Shown piece after piece: positions 1 to 9,856 of a DNA stretch of 64,000 bases. The translations under genes were made by a program, and so were the position numbers. Each line of letters opens with the position of its first letter. The stretch's first letter is position 1. The stretch is from Fulvia fulva (lineage: Eukaryota; Ascomycota; Dothideomycetes; Mycosphaerellales; Mycosphaerellaceae). Where the stretch lies: NCBI RefSeq assembly GCF_020509005.1, contig NC_063016.1, positions 2,976,001 to 3,040,000 of the forward strand, in the 5' to 3' direction. The notes below the pieces were generated by a model that saw only the letters and a list, made by a program, of their open reading frames with translations, made no database searches and was not told the origin of the DNA.

Positions 1-579
1 CGATTCTTTGGTTTCATTTTGACATAGGATCCGCTCGATCAATGAAGCTAGGAAGCATACTACACCAATCTCGGAGAGGCGCCGAGCTGTCAGCCTTACT
101 GGCATCTATTTCGTGATACAAACTGCCAGCACAGGTGATGTCGTGGCACATATATCCACTACCATGTTAAGCTCAGAGCGATACTGAGGTGCTTCGGGTG
201 ACATGTTGGTTCGATGGGCCACAGAAGGAACACCGTGCTCAGTTGGAAGGCCAAGGCTGTGACTGTATCTTCACGTTGGGAAGTTATTCAGACCACACCA
301 ATGTCCAATCACTTCCTAGTGACAGCTTCGACGCGCTCCATATCGATATACTTGGGTGGCAGCCATATATTGTCCTCGATCATATGCGCAACTCGTTGCC
401 AAGTGATGACATGTCAGCCGTGAACATCTCGCAGGAGGCGTGCAGAAGGCGTGCTTAGAGCTGTCGTTGAAGTGGGGAGGTGCATGTGGCTTTGTGCGAC
501 GTTAAGTGGTTCAGCTGTGGCCATATCCTCGTCAGCGGTTGTTCCATCTCGACCCCGAGCTAACACGTACGACTAAACC
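1..579. other. no supported gene
   Basis: I see no recognisable coding exon here. Short open frames exist (for example 189-458 +), but they match nothing I know and lack supporting splice signals. The stretch may hold the promoter, or missing 5' exons, of the CorA-like gene that starts at 580. Confidence 0.4.
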
Positions 580-1491
580 ATGGCCGCCTTTCTACACGTA
601 CGTTCTCTCCAAGATGCGCAAGAGCTCCTAGACATCCTTCGGCCCTCCGCTGAAGCGAATGACAGCCAAGTTCCTCTGGCTTTTCGGATGTGGATCTTTC
701 CTAATTGGACCTATGCTCACGATAAGGTGAATGCTTTCTACGCAGCATGGCAGCATACCGCATTGTTCTCGACCACTTTCCTCGAAATAATATTCAACAG
801 TGTGGCGAATTCTCAACCAATGGAGCTTGACACTTGGGTGTTATATTACATACATTGGCTGCTTGGTGCATGGCTATGGAATTCAAAGCTCGAGACACTG
901 ATTGAGCAGAACTGGGCTATAGCGAATCGAGCCGTCAATGGGGCCAATGCAGACGTTCTGGAGGATCATTCCAAGGCTCGTCAGGAACTCGATGATCTCA
1001 GAACCACGATGGAGACAGCAATAGCTGGATTCACAAAGATATCAGCACGTCGCGCGGACCGTATCATCAAGGACGAGGTCCCCACTCATGGCATGCTCAT
1101 GGAAGACGTGGAACAGAAATTTTCTCGACTGACACAGACCTTCAGCGACACCTTGCAGTATATCATCGGATCGATCACCATTTAAGATGCGAAGGTGATG
1201 AAAAGGCTGTCAGTACTTGCAGCTATCTACCTGCCTTTGGCCCTGGTTACCGGCATCTTCAGCATGAATATCTGGGAGATCAACGAGGGCAGTCCGCGTA
1301 GGTGGGCAGTTCTGGCAGCAGCAGCTGTCGTTGCGGTCCCTACCGTTGGGACTGTCATCTACTTATTCGACCCATTCGAGAAGCTTTCGATCGGTTTGCA
1401 GCATTTGAAGAAGAAGTTGCGACCGCCAGATGCTGTGGGCGAGGACGGGCAAGGTGCTGAGATGCGAACAGGCATTGGAGTCTTCGCTTGA
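580..1491 (+). pseudogene. CorA-like Mg2+ transporter-type protein broken by one in-frame stop
   Basis: The reading frame starts at an ATG in good context (ccATGGcc) and runs 201 codons. It meets TAA at 1183-1185, then continues in the same frame to a stop ending at 1491. Without the stop it would be about 303 residues. After the stop come two hydrophobic segments (about codons 208-229 and 240-263). The first ends in TGIFSMN, the position of the CorA family GMN signature, here with Ser for Gly. A helical, charged stretch before it (about codons 130-200) fits the long CorA helix leading into the first membrane segment. CAA to TAA is a single C-to-T change. The family moves divalent cations across membranes. 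I infer a pseudogene or recent null allele; a sequencing error or stop readthrough is possible. The soluble N-terminal domain is short, so upstream exons may be missing. Confidence 0.7.
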
Positions 1492-1859
1492 TGAGCCTGT
1501 TTTCGTATTCATTAATTATGCTTAGCTGCAACTTCGCAAGGGCCTGTGATAAAGTGTATTGCCGGCTTGGAACATTAAATTCACTTCTAAAATGCTAGCC
1601 AAACGGCGTATAGCTGTTGATTAGACATACGGCGACGCGCTACAAGCTCGACTGCATCGATACGGCCTTGCTACTAAGCTACACATTAGCAATTAAGCAA
1701 AAGCCTTGGCTTTAAGGATAAGTCCAAGCGCTCGGTAGCAATGAACTTTGTCACCTGCCCTTTACGGTGCTTTCGCTACCTTACCCACGAAAGCACAGAA
1801 ATAGGACTCAGCACGAGTTATACAACGAGATATACGTCGACATCTGTTGACCTCTTTGA
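1492..1859. other. intergenic, nothing recognised
   Basis: Non-coding stretch between two convergently arranged broken genes. No RNA gene, repeat or conserved frame seen. Confidence 0.4.
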
Positions 1860-3237
1860 TCAAAACACATTCCCCCTCAAAAGCTCATCCCTTCCCCCAA
1901 GATGGAAGACCGGAATCCACTCCAACGGCGTCGGCACCGCAACCATCTGCCCACCCGCATACGTTTCATTCGTCCACCAATACGTCCACTCCCTCGTTCC
2001 ATTGCTCGCGTCCATCTTCGGGAGGTACACGTCCCACTCCGTCACATACGGCAAGGTCACCGGCGTGACCAGCAATTTCGGCCCGAACATGTACTGCTGC
2101 GTCGTAACATTTGCGTTCATCCTTGTCATGTTGGAGATGTTGGGGTCCGTCAGGCTGAAGTCCATATATAGGGGACGCATGATCATACGACCTGTCTGGT
2201 GGAATTGGTCGAAGACGGATCGGAGGTAGTCGTGCAATTGGCACCGGAGGTTGTTGTACGATTTTATGATGGGGAGGTTGCTTTCGCCGTAGGTCCACGG
2301 TTCATTATTGCAGGTGTAGGCACTTTGGACGTCACAAGCTCGCGCGCCGTGGTTTCTCATGAAAGGGAGGAACGTACCCCACTGCAGCCAGCGGACATAA
2401 GAGCTCACGATAGGGGTCTTCGTCGATATTTCCGCTCCAAGAGACAGTAGGATTGCTTTGAAAGCCACCGATGTCAACAGTCCACCAGGACCAACCGGTT
2501 GCTGCGGCGCTGAGACCGCTGGCGACTTGGGCGGAGAGGGTGTCCCAGATTGACGTTGTGTCGCCGGACCAGATCATACTGCAGAAGCGCTGGGAGCCAA
2601 TGTAGCCGGATCAAAAAAAGTATATGTGTGTTGAAGTTGATGAGGTCGATGACATTTCCCTTCTTATTTATGAGGTGATCCTGCTGAGTTCCAGTGCCAT
2701 AGATCTGCTCATCGGGCGTCGTACTGAACGAGAACGCTGCAGAGAAGTCGTAGCCTCGGTCTTTCCACGAGTGATAGCGCGATTGATCGACTTCAGCGGC
2801 GAGTACTCGTTGGCCAGCAGTGTCTCGCTCCCATCCTGTTCGACTCTGTAGAAGGCCAGCCGCACAATCGTCTGATTGTTCTGATTTGGACTGTATGTCT
2901 TCACAATAGTTTTGCCGTTCCTGATAGCCACAGTCTGCGTGCCGTTGACTTTGACATCGTACTTCATGCCTGTCAAAGCCCCATTCTCCGGTCCTTCCAG
3001 CGGCGGATCGTACATAAAGCTGATTTCGTTGCCATTCGGTGGTCTGAATGGCCAGGCTCGGACACGGAACCCACCATAGCCAAATGCTGAACTAGCACAG
3101 TCTCAAAGCCATGCTGAATCCGGAAATCCAGTCGAATTAGGCGCAAAGTAATCGCTACTGCTGTTGCTGTACTCAGCAAATACTGTCACTGGTAGGTTGA
3201 TAGCAGCCAGAATGGGAGACAGTGTTGACGACTGCAT
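1860..3237 (-). pseudogene. glycoside hydrolase family 31 (alpha-glucosidase/xylosidase type), degraded
   Basis: Minus-strand remains of a secreted GH31 enzyme. The start at 3237 gives a signal-peptide-like N-terminus (MQSSTLSPILAAINLPVTVF). GH31 landmarks follow in order: FRVRAWPFRPPNG near 3050, EQIYGTGTQQDHLINKKG near 2670, IWSGDTTSIWDTLSAQVASG near 2550, WSWWTVDIGGFQ near 2480, MRPLYMDF near 2180 and a C-terminal beta domain to 1860. Four lesions are visible: TGA at 3103-3105 (codon 45); an extra GC near 2790 that shifts frame before YHSWKDRGYDF; an internal deletion near 2610-2622 that joins the N-terminal domain directly to the late catalytic domain and removes the WxDMNE nucleophile region; and one extra T near 2430 that shifts frame before YVRWLQWGTF. 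At 1.38 kb it is roughly half a normal GH31 gene. It cannot encode an active enzyme. Confidence 0.85.
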
Positions 3238-3921
3238 GGTGCGGTACCGTGCATGTAACGTTCACGCGAGGATGGCCAAGTCCTACAGCAATATTCAGCC
3301 CATAATATGTACCGTTGAAGCGTCACCGTGCCTTCGCCGATGACAGCATATCGGTAGCACAGCACATTAGGCTGATTGAAGATCTCCTCACTACTGCAAG
3401 GTACTGGGCACCGTGGAGAGCAGAGATGAGGAGATGGTTCTGGACTGTGTAGTTGTACTCCTCCACCTGCCGAAACCTTGCTCATCATGGTCGGACTGGA
3501 CCGAGCTATATGCCCTTTCTTTGGGACATCTGCCGGCCAAGCATTGGTCACAGCCTGACGAAGACTGGGGCGGTAGCTTTTTACGAAAACGCAATGCTTG
3601 ACATTGAGAGCGCCTTGATGGAAATGAGTCCGAGGGGCGAATCTCTTGGTCCTTTCTCCCACAATGAGGTGGAGGAGTGCTTCTCGCGGCAAGTCATCCA
3701 GCGGACGAATAGCTTCGCCCAGGAGCCCTGATAACAGTACGATGATTACCGTGATGAGGGAGCAAGAGTCGATCTTCGTGGTCATGAAGGAGATGAAGTT
3801 GAAACAGTGAAGCTCGCTCTCGCGCTCATGGCGCGCGGAGGGAAGTCCAGCCGCGCCGACTGGTCGTCGAGGAACAAAACCTCTAATTCTCATCCTCTAA
3901 CATCATCGACACAATTCCACC
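3238..3921. other. divergent intergenic region
   Basis: Lies between the start of the GH31 pseudogene (-) and ofd1 (+). A long minus-strand open frame crosses it but overlaps the GH31 start in another frame and has no recognisable domain, so I treat it as non-coding. It should hold the ofd1 promoter. Confidence 0.45.
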
Positions 3922-5787
3922 ATGAAGCGCAGAGCGGACGACAACCAGGCCAATGGCAATGGCAGCAACAAGAGACCCGCCACTGAGCAGTCTGCCATCG
4001 AAAAATTCCGCAGCGGTCTTTTTGACCCGAAAAGTGTCAAAAGTTATGCCAATGAATATGTCGAATCGGGACCATATAAGCATGCTGTCATTCACGAACT
4101 GATGAACGACAGTCTACTCCGTGATGTTCGCAATGAGATTGTCGAGAACATTGAATTTACACCAAAGGAGACCGACATCTACAAGATCCACCAATCTGGC
4201 GACTTGGCGAATCTGGATGGTCTTCCTGCTTCGGCGCTGGAGAAACTGCCGTCGTTATTGAAGCTGAGGGATGCGCTATACAGCTACGACTTTCGGCAAT
4301 GGGTCTCGATGGTCTCTGGAGCTGGTGCATTGTCCGGCAAGAAGACCGATATGGCTGTCAATGTTTATGTCCCTGGATGCCATCTCCTCTGCCATGACGA
4401 TGTGATCGGCAGTCGACGAGTCAGCTACATTCTGTACCTTACGAATCCCGATAAGCCCTGGAAAGCAGAATGGGGAGGTGCGCTTCGTCTCTACCCGACA
4501 GACGAGATCAAGGACCAAGAAGGCAAAACCTTCAAGCTCCCACAATCAATGTGGACGAAGGTCATCCCTCCCGCCTGGAACCAGCTCTCGTTCTTCGCGG
4601 TACAACCTGGCGAGAGCTTCCACGATGTCGAAGAGGTGTACCATCGTGGCGCTGGCGCTAGTGAAGACGACGGAGGTCGTGTACGTATGGCAATCAGCGG
4701 CTGGTTCCACATTCCGCAAGAAGGCGAAGAAGCGTTCGAACCAGGACTTGAGGAACGACTTGCCGAGAAGAGCTCACTCCAGCAACTTCAAGGCAAAGCC
4801 GATGAGTTTGACGAGCCACAACATGAATGGCATGACCCTAGCCACGGCAACAAAACATCAGAAGGCGAAGACGACGAGCTCACCGAATCGGAACTCGATC
4901 ATCTCATCAAATTCATGACTCCCAACTACCTCACCCCTGAGACCGTCGAAGAACTTAATGAACTCTTCTCCGAAGAATCAGTCCTGCAACTGACCGACTT
5001 CCTCAGTCCGAAATTCTCCACTGCCCTCCGCACAGCGTTAGAATCCCATTCCGAAGACGCCATCGCCTTCAAAACTTCCCGTCCGCCTCACAAACACCGC
5101 TACCAATACCTGCACGCCTCTACCACATCTCCACCAGACCCGGACTCGCCTCTAAAACAACTCCTGAATGAGCTCTTACCGAGCTTAGCATTCCGCAAAT
5201 GGCTCTCCCTCGTGACAGGTCTCTCCCTGAAACGCTGCTCAATCCTCGCACGCCGCTTCCGTCAAGGTCTCGATTACCAACTCGCGCAAGGCTACGAAGG
5301 TGAGGAACCACAGCTAGAGTTCACACTCTGCATCACACCATCTTCTGGCTGGGCTCCCGATGAAGAACCGCAAGCTGAAGGCGGCGCATCAAACGACGCT
5401 AAGCCCACTGCCAGCGCGGAAGAAGATAACGTCGGCGGCTACGAACTCTACATGGCCGGCGATGATGAAGAAGACGACGAAGGGTCTGACGACGGCGTCA
5501 CAATCCCAGCCAACGTTCAGTCTCATACTGGAGCAGGACAGAGAAGATCAGCGAAGAAGAGGGAAGCGGACCCCGCGGTGTATCAGGCCGCCGCAGATGA
5601 CGAGGATGATGGAATCCTGTTCAGCAACCCTGCAGGATGGAATACGATGAGTATTGTGTTGAGAGACAAAGGCACACTCAAGTTTGTGAAGTACGTGAGT
5701 CAAAAAGCGCCGGGAGCGAGGATGGATGTGACGGGAAGCTACGAAGTAGAGCCGGAGGATGATGATGATGAAGAGGATGAAGAGTAG
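3922..5787 (+). CDS. ofd1: prolyl 3,4-dihydroxylase, Ofd1/Tpa1 type 2OG-Fe(II) oxygenase
   Basis: Single-exon gene, 621 residues, close to the usual length of Ofd1/Tpa1 proteins. These hydroxylate a proline of ribosomal protein uS12; in fission yeast Ofd1 also controls the SREBP factor Sre1 in response to oxygen. The N-terminus is Lys/Arg-rich (KRRADDN..NKRP), a possible nuclear signal. The catalytic double-stranded beta helix spans about 135-265, with iron ligands H158 and D160 (LLCHDD) and H234 (ESFHDVEEV), and R255 (GRVRM) for 2-oxoglutarate. A second, non-catalytic oxygenase-like domain follows (about 330-600), as in Tpa1. Acidic low-complexity tracts lie near residues 510-525 and at the C-terminus (EPEDDDDEEDEE). 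The start is the first ATG, in good context (ccaccATGAAG). Oxygen and 2-oxoglutarate dependence is family knowledge; the residues are read from the sequence. Confidence 0.93.
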   Translation: MKRRADDNQANGNGSNKRPATEQSAIEKFRSGLFDPKSVKSYANEYVESGPYKHAVIHELMNDSLLRDVRNEIVENIEFTPKETDIYKIHQSGDLANLDGLPASALEKLPSLLKLRDALYSYDFRQWVSMVSGAGALSGKKTDMAVNVYVPGCHLLCHDDVIGSRRVSYILYLTNPDKPWKAEWGGALRLYPTDEIKDQEGKTFKLPQSMWTKVIPPAWNQLSFFAVQPGESFHDVEEVYHRGAGASEDDGGRVRMAISGWFHIPQEGEEAFEPGLEERLAEKSSLQQLQGKADEFDEPQHEWHDPSHGNKTSEGEDDELTESELDHLIKFMTPNYLTPETVEELNELFSEESVLQLTDFLSPKFSTALRTALESHSEDAIAFKTSRPPHKHRYQYLHASTTSPPDPDSPLKQLLNELLPSLAFRKWLSLVTGLSLKRCSILARRFRQGLDYQLAQGYEGEEPQLEFTLCITPSSGWAPDEEPQAEGGASNDAKPTASAEEDNVGGYELYMAGDDEEDDEGSDDGVTIPANVQSHTGAGQRRSAKKREADPAVYQAAADDEDDGILFSNPAGWNTMSIVLRDKGTLKFVKYVSQKAPGARMDVTGSYEVEPEDDDDEEDEE

Positions 5788-6990
5788 AAAGGGGTTGTGG
5801 GAAAAGAGGTTGGTCGGGTGAAGAGTGCAATACATACAAGGCAAGGGAAAAGTGATGGCGATGCTTCTCAGTCATCGATCATGCAGCATGGAGCATGTCT
5901 GTACATGAGCCATTCCCGCCATGAAGTGCAAGACACGGAAGCATTGATGTTCTGACGAGGTCACAAACTTTTTCTACATAGGTCGTGCGGTCATGAGGTC
6001 TACCACATACGGCCATAGGCGAATGAGAACTAGAAACCCCGTCCGCTCTTTCATATATAAGCATTCGACCGCGAGACTAGTACTACGGTAGGTGACTATG
6101 TGGGAATCCCTCGTGCTGTATGTTTTTGCTTTTTTTTTCAAACATTTGCTTGTGTGCCGATTTCAAGCCGGGATTGCGGATACGTAAACATATGGACAAA
6201 GGCTGTGGACAAAGTTCGTCACGGTCGGTCACTTTCGTGCAAAACATTATTGCTTCAACCGTCGAGCGTGCTAAGGCGATGTGTAGACTGTAGCCACCTG
6301 CGTGAAGCGCTCGCGGCCGCCTTGCCTCCCTCATTTGGAAGACACGACTTCAAAGGTAACTTAGGTAAGTCATCGCAAACAGTACCAAGCTAGACCATGG
6401 ATCGTATGGTTTCAATATGTCACTATCTATGTATCTCACGAAAACTGACTCCAGCGGTATTGCGCCACACTGCCAGTAATGATGGCGGCATCCAAGCCCA
6501 GGACGTAAAACGTCAACGCTCGAACGACTTGCAAGACCAGTAGATTGCCGAGGATGGTCGTGGCCAGGCTGGTAGGTTCTGGCAGTCGCAAAGCGGGAGA
6601 AGAACTGCCGCTGTGCCGCATGCGCTGTACGGAGAGTGTTTTCTGTTCGTGAGGTGACGAGGCGTGGATGAGCTTGCTTGCCAGGCTTGAAGTTAGCTGA
6701 ACGGAGAAGTCGGTATCGTACCTTGCTATCGACTGACGCTAGTTCGTAACTCGTAGATCCGTGACTCTGGGTATCCTGAGTGGGCCGGAGCATCCGAGCG
6801 ACCGTCTCTGAGCTCTCAAATCGCCTTTGTCCCGCATGGGGACAGGATCGCAGCTTCACAGGCAAGCACAGGTCATATATATGACGAGAGTCGTCTGTGT
6901 GCAGTGCAGTAAGACCCGTTCCCATTCGATTTCACCAAGAGGATACATACAACTCCAACGCATCGCCGAATTATCGCGCTGTCGATGGCC
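5788..6990. other. 1.2-kb intergenic region, nothing recognised
   Basis: Lies downstream of both ofd1 (+) and the phospholipase gene (-). A 191-codon minus-strand frame (6350-6925) shows no domain, signal peptide or biased composition. No tRNA or repeat recognised. Confidence 0.4.
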
Positions 6991-8695
6991 TCATCTCTTG
7001 TAGCAATACTTGCTGAAGCAGGCATCGCACCCCTTTGGCAACTTCGCCCCATCTCTGTTCTTAATCCCACAAGCAAAGCAGAAGGGCCACTGCTTATCAC
7101 CATTCTGCGTAGCGATTTGGTTGCCATTGTTGATCATAGCGTTCGTCTCCTCCACACTATACTGAATCTTGGACGTCGGCTGGTTGGACGCGAAAGTGTA
7201 GTTGACGTTGGGGAGGTAGATGATGAACATTTTGGACTTGTCTTCGCATCCGAAGAATGTGGCGCGTTTGTTAAGACCTTTGGCCACGAACTCAGCAACG
7301 TCGGGGATGTAAGGCATGCGCGTCAGTCCAGTGGCCTGAGCGTTCAAGTACGTCTGGTGGATTTCTGTGCCATTGGGGAAGTTGTCGGTGGTGTCGGCGG
7401 AGTTATCGTTCGCGATCAGGACGTCTACGACTCGTCCTTTGTTTTGGATAAAAGGCCAGATGGGGACATTCTGTCCTGCCAACCCGCCGTCGGCCATGGT
7501 GATGAGCTGCCTATCCTTGACCGTAGGGCTTTGAGGAAGCTTGTAGAAGGGGTTGGGGTAGATGCCAAACAAGTCCTGAAAGGCTGGCGTCTTGGTCTCG
7601 TTGACGAGGGCTTGGAGGACTTGCGCTAGTGATGCATTGCCAGTGGTAGCGGGCTCGATAGCTTGACACACCGCGGCGAAAATGTCGGACGATGTGCCGA
7701 AGACGTAGCCAATATTGTCGTAGTCTTTGATGCATTTATTGGCGTTTGTGGGTTTGCCGTTGGTGAGATCGCTGCCCATGTACTTTGACTGGGCGAAGGC
7801 CGCAACGCCTTTATCCCAGGAACCGTACTCGTAGGGGTGGAACTCGTATTGAGTGGCGTTTATGGTTGGATAGCATTGGCCTTCGTAGCTGTTATCGACA
7901 CCGAGAGTGGTGATGATTGGGTAGGGGACGTTGTAGGAAGTAAAGTTGCTGAGGCCGGTCAGGGAGGAGAGGCGGATGTCATCACCGCCGTCATTGCCGT
8001 GCAGAAGCTGGTAGGAGAGCAGGCGGCCATATGGGTCGACGATGGTGTTGTCGAAGCCGGCTACGTCCTTGGCGGTCAGATCGACTGCAATTTCTACATA
8101 CTGGTCGGAGGCGAGAATGTTTGCCGGCAGTAAGAGACTGGCTTGGAAGGCCTCTTCCCATAGTTCATCGCGTAGGGATGAAATTGTGGGCCAGTTGTTA
8201 CCAGCTAACGAGCTGAGAAACCATGCTCCACCTGTCCTTGGTCAGTAAAGATCATTGGAAATTTCTAGACTACCTCTCACCTGAAAGACCAGCCTCATAC
8301 GTGAGACCTTGGAAGATACCACTGGTGCCAAAGTTGCTGTCTCGTCCATCAATTGCTTGTATCACACCGGCAGTCTCGAGCAGAGCGCGATAGCCACCTC
8401 CAGAAGAAGTGAAGCCAACCAATGGTTGGGAGGCCGCATTGAAGTTGCCTTGCTTCTTCAACCAAGCAGCGAGGCTCTTGTCCGCCTTTGGTTTCCTGGA
8501 AGAGACGAAATTCTTCTCATCGGCGTTGACACTGTCTGCATTGCGTACAAGTGCTGTGCTCGGGCAGCTTGTTGGCTTTGGAGCATAGTCGAAGTCGACG
8601 ACTGGTATCAGGCGAGGTTCCAAGGCCTCTGGCGCGGGTGCTGCACGTGCAGCAGCGCACAAAGCGAGAGTGGCGACAAGTGAACGGACAGCCAT
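6991..8695 (-). CDS. secreted lysophospholipase / phospholipase B
   Basis: Two exons: 8281-8695 and 6991-8231, joined over a 49-nt intron (8232-8280, GTGAGA..GACAG). The product is 551 residues. PLB enzymes remove both acyl chains of glycerophospholipids and are secreted or cell-wall bound. Visible features: signal peptide (residues 1-19, cleavage near AARAAP); oxyanion motif SSGGGYRA at 97-104; catalytic Ser138 in GLSGGAW, created exactly across the splice junction, which supports the intron; and the catalytic Asp386 region MADGGLAGQN. Many Asn-X-Ser/Thr sites and a Cys-rich C-terminus (CFACGIK..CDACFSKYCYKR) fit a secreted protein. No strong GPI-anchor tail is seen, so it is probably soluble. 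A GTAAGT..CTCAG pair just upstream of the ATG (about 8713-8751) may be a 5'UTR intron. It is transcribed divergently from the RING gene. Confidence 0.93.
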
Positions 8696-9856
8696 ACTGT
8701 TGGCCTTGACTGAGGAGAGTGAGGTGAAGTGCGAGAGGTGGGACTTACCATAGTCCTACGTGCAGGGGCCGAGGAGTCCCCATATATGGAAGAGGCGGAC
8801 ATGAGATGGTGGCTAGGTGCCGTTAGTGTGTTCGGAGCACGACCTGAAAACGATTAGAGATGGCCTAGGCCGCGTCCCTGGTGTATGCATGTCGAGGTAG
8901 TGCATAACATCTACCACGATCATTTTGGATGGACCTCGGAATCTCGGAAGCGTGTCGGAATATACGCCGCTTCGACAGCCAAAATATGAGAGGATGTACC
9001 CGCGCGCTACCGAGATGCTGAGGATCCGAAATGACCGTGGTAGATGTTGGTCCGTGGATTATGCCATGCTCCAGAAACAAGACTTGAAGGAGCGTTTGCG
9101 ATGCAATGATGTGTGACAGATGGTAACGTTATTGTGTGTTTGCGGTAAAGAAATAGCTGTGAAATGGTTCATTATGCAGCCCAGTGACTCCGCCACGAAT
9201 GTCACCAAGCGAGAGGCGTGTGTAAGCTGCACGTTCGTCCGTCGAGCTTGATGGCGGGAGGATGAGGTGAGAAAACACATAAGGATGGCAGGATGGTGAG
9301 ATTAAGATGAAGGAACGGTGGTGGATCGTGAGGCGGGATCGGTCCGATTCAACCGCCAAGGCGGTGAGACATGGTCGGCATGATCATTGATGCTGGTGTC
9401 GGCTGTTTACCATCCGACCAGCAGGAACACGGCGACACTTATGGTCAGACGCTGAGACGAGATCCTTCATAACCCTTCCATCTCCCTCGAGCAGTAGCGA
9501 TGCGCGTCGTCTTGTACAGAGGTCTGGCTTGAGAACGAAGCAACAAGACCTCAGCACGTCTGCTGCTCCTGCATCGTTGGCCTCAGGTACCGCTGCAGTG
9601 TCGCCACTTTCCTCCAGGCGGGCAGGAACTATGCACTCGCCGTTCGGTAGGTCTCACTACACCCGCCAACTCTGTTGACATTGTTGGCTGCTTCCTGTAT
9701 TGCAGCGAGATCCGGCTTGGTGGTCATGTGTGGTGCAGCTGACAGCGCATCTCCCAAGCCACTGGCGATCATCCTGTCTTGACAGCTGCGCTTGAAACTT
9801 GAAACGCAGGCTGTACCGCGTTCCTGGAAGAGCAACACCCTAGATTGGCTACGAGA
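8696..9856. other. divergent promoter region between phospholipase and RING gene
   Basis: About 1.16 kb shared upstream sequence. It holds a foldback inverted repeat (8907-9046, listed separately) and no supported coding exon. Confidence 0.5.
8907..9046. repeat. foldback inverted repeat, about 50-bp arms
   Basis: The left arm (8907-8960) contains ACATCTACCACGATCATTT and ATCTCGGAAGCG. The right arm (8992-9046) contains their reverse complements (AAATGACCGTGGTAGATGT; CGCTACCGAGAT) with a few mismatches. The spacer is about 30 bp. No clear target duplication, so either a tiny MITE relic or a structured promoter element. Confidence 0.7.

Noticed and set aside
3186..3893. 235-codon minus-strand open frame with a signal-like hydrophobic stretch
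   Set aside because: It overlaps the real GH31 start (3237) in another frame, and no domain could be recognised in it.
6350..6925. 191-codon minus-strand frame between ofd1 and the phospholipase
   Set aside because: No domain, no splice support, and ordinary composition for chance open frames.
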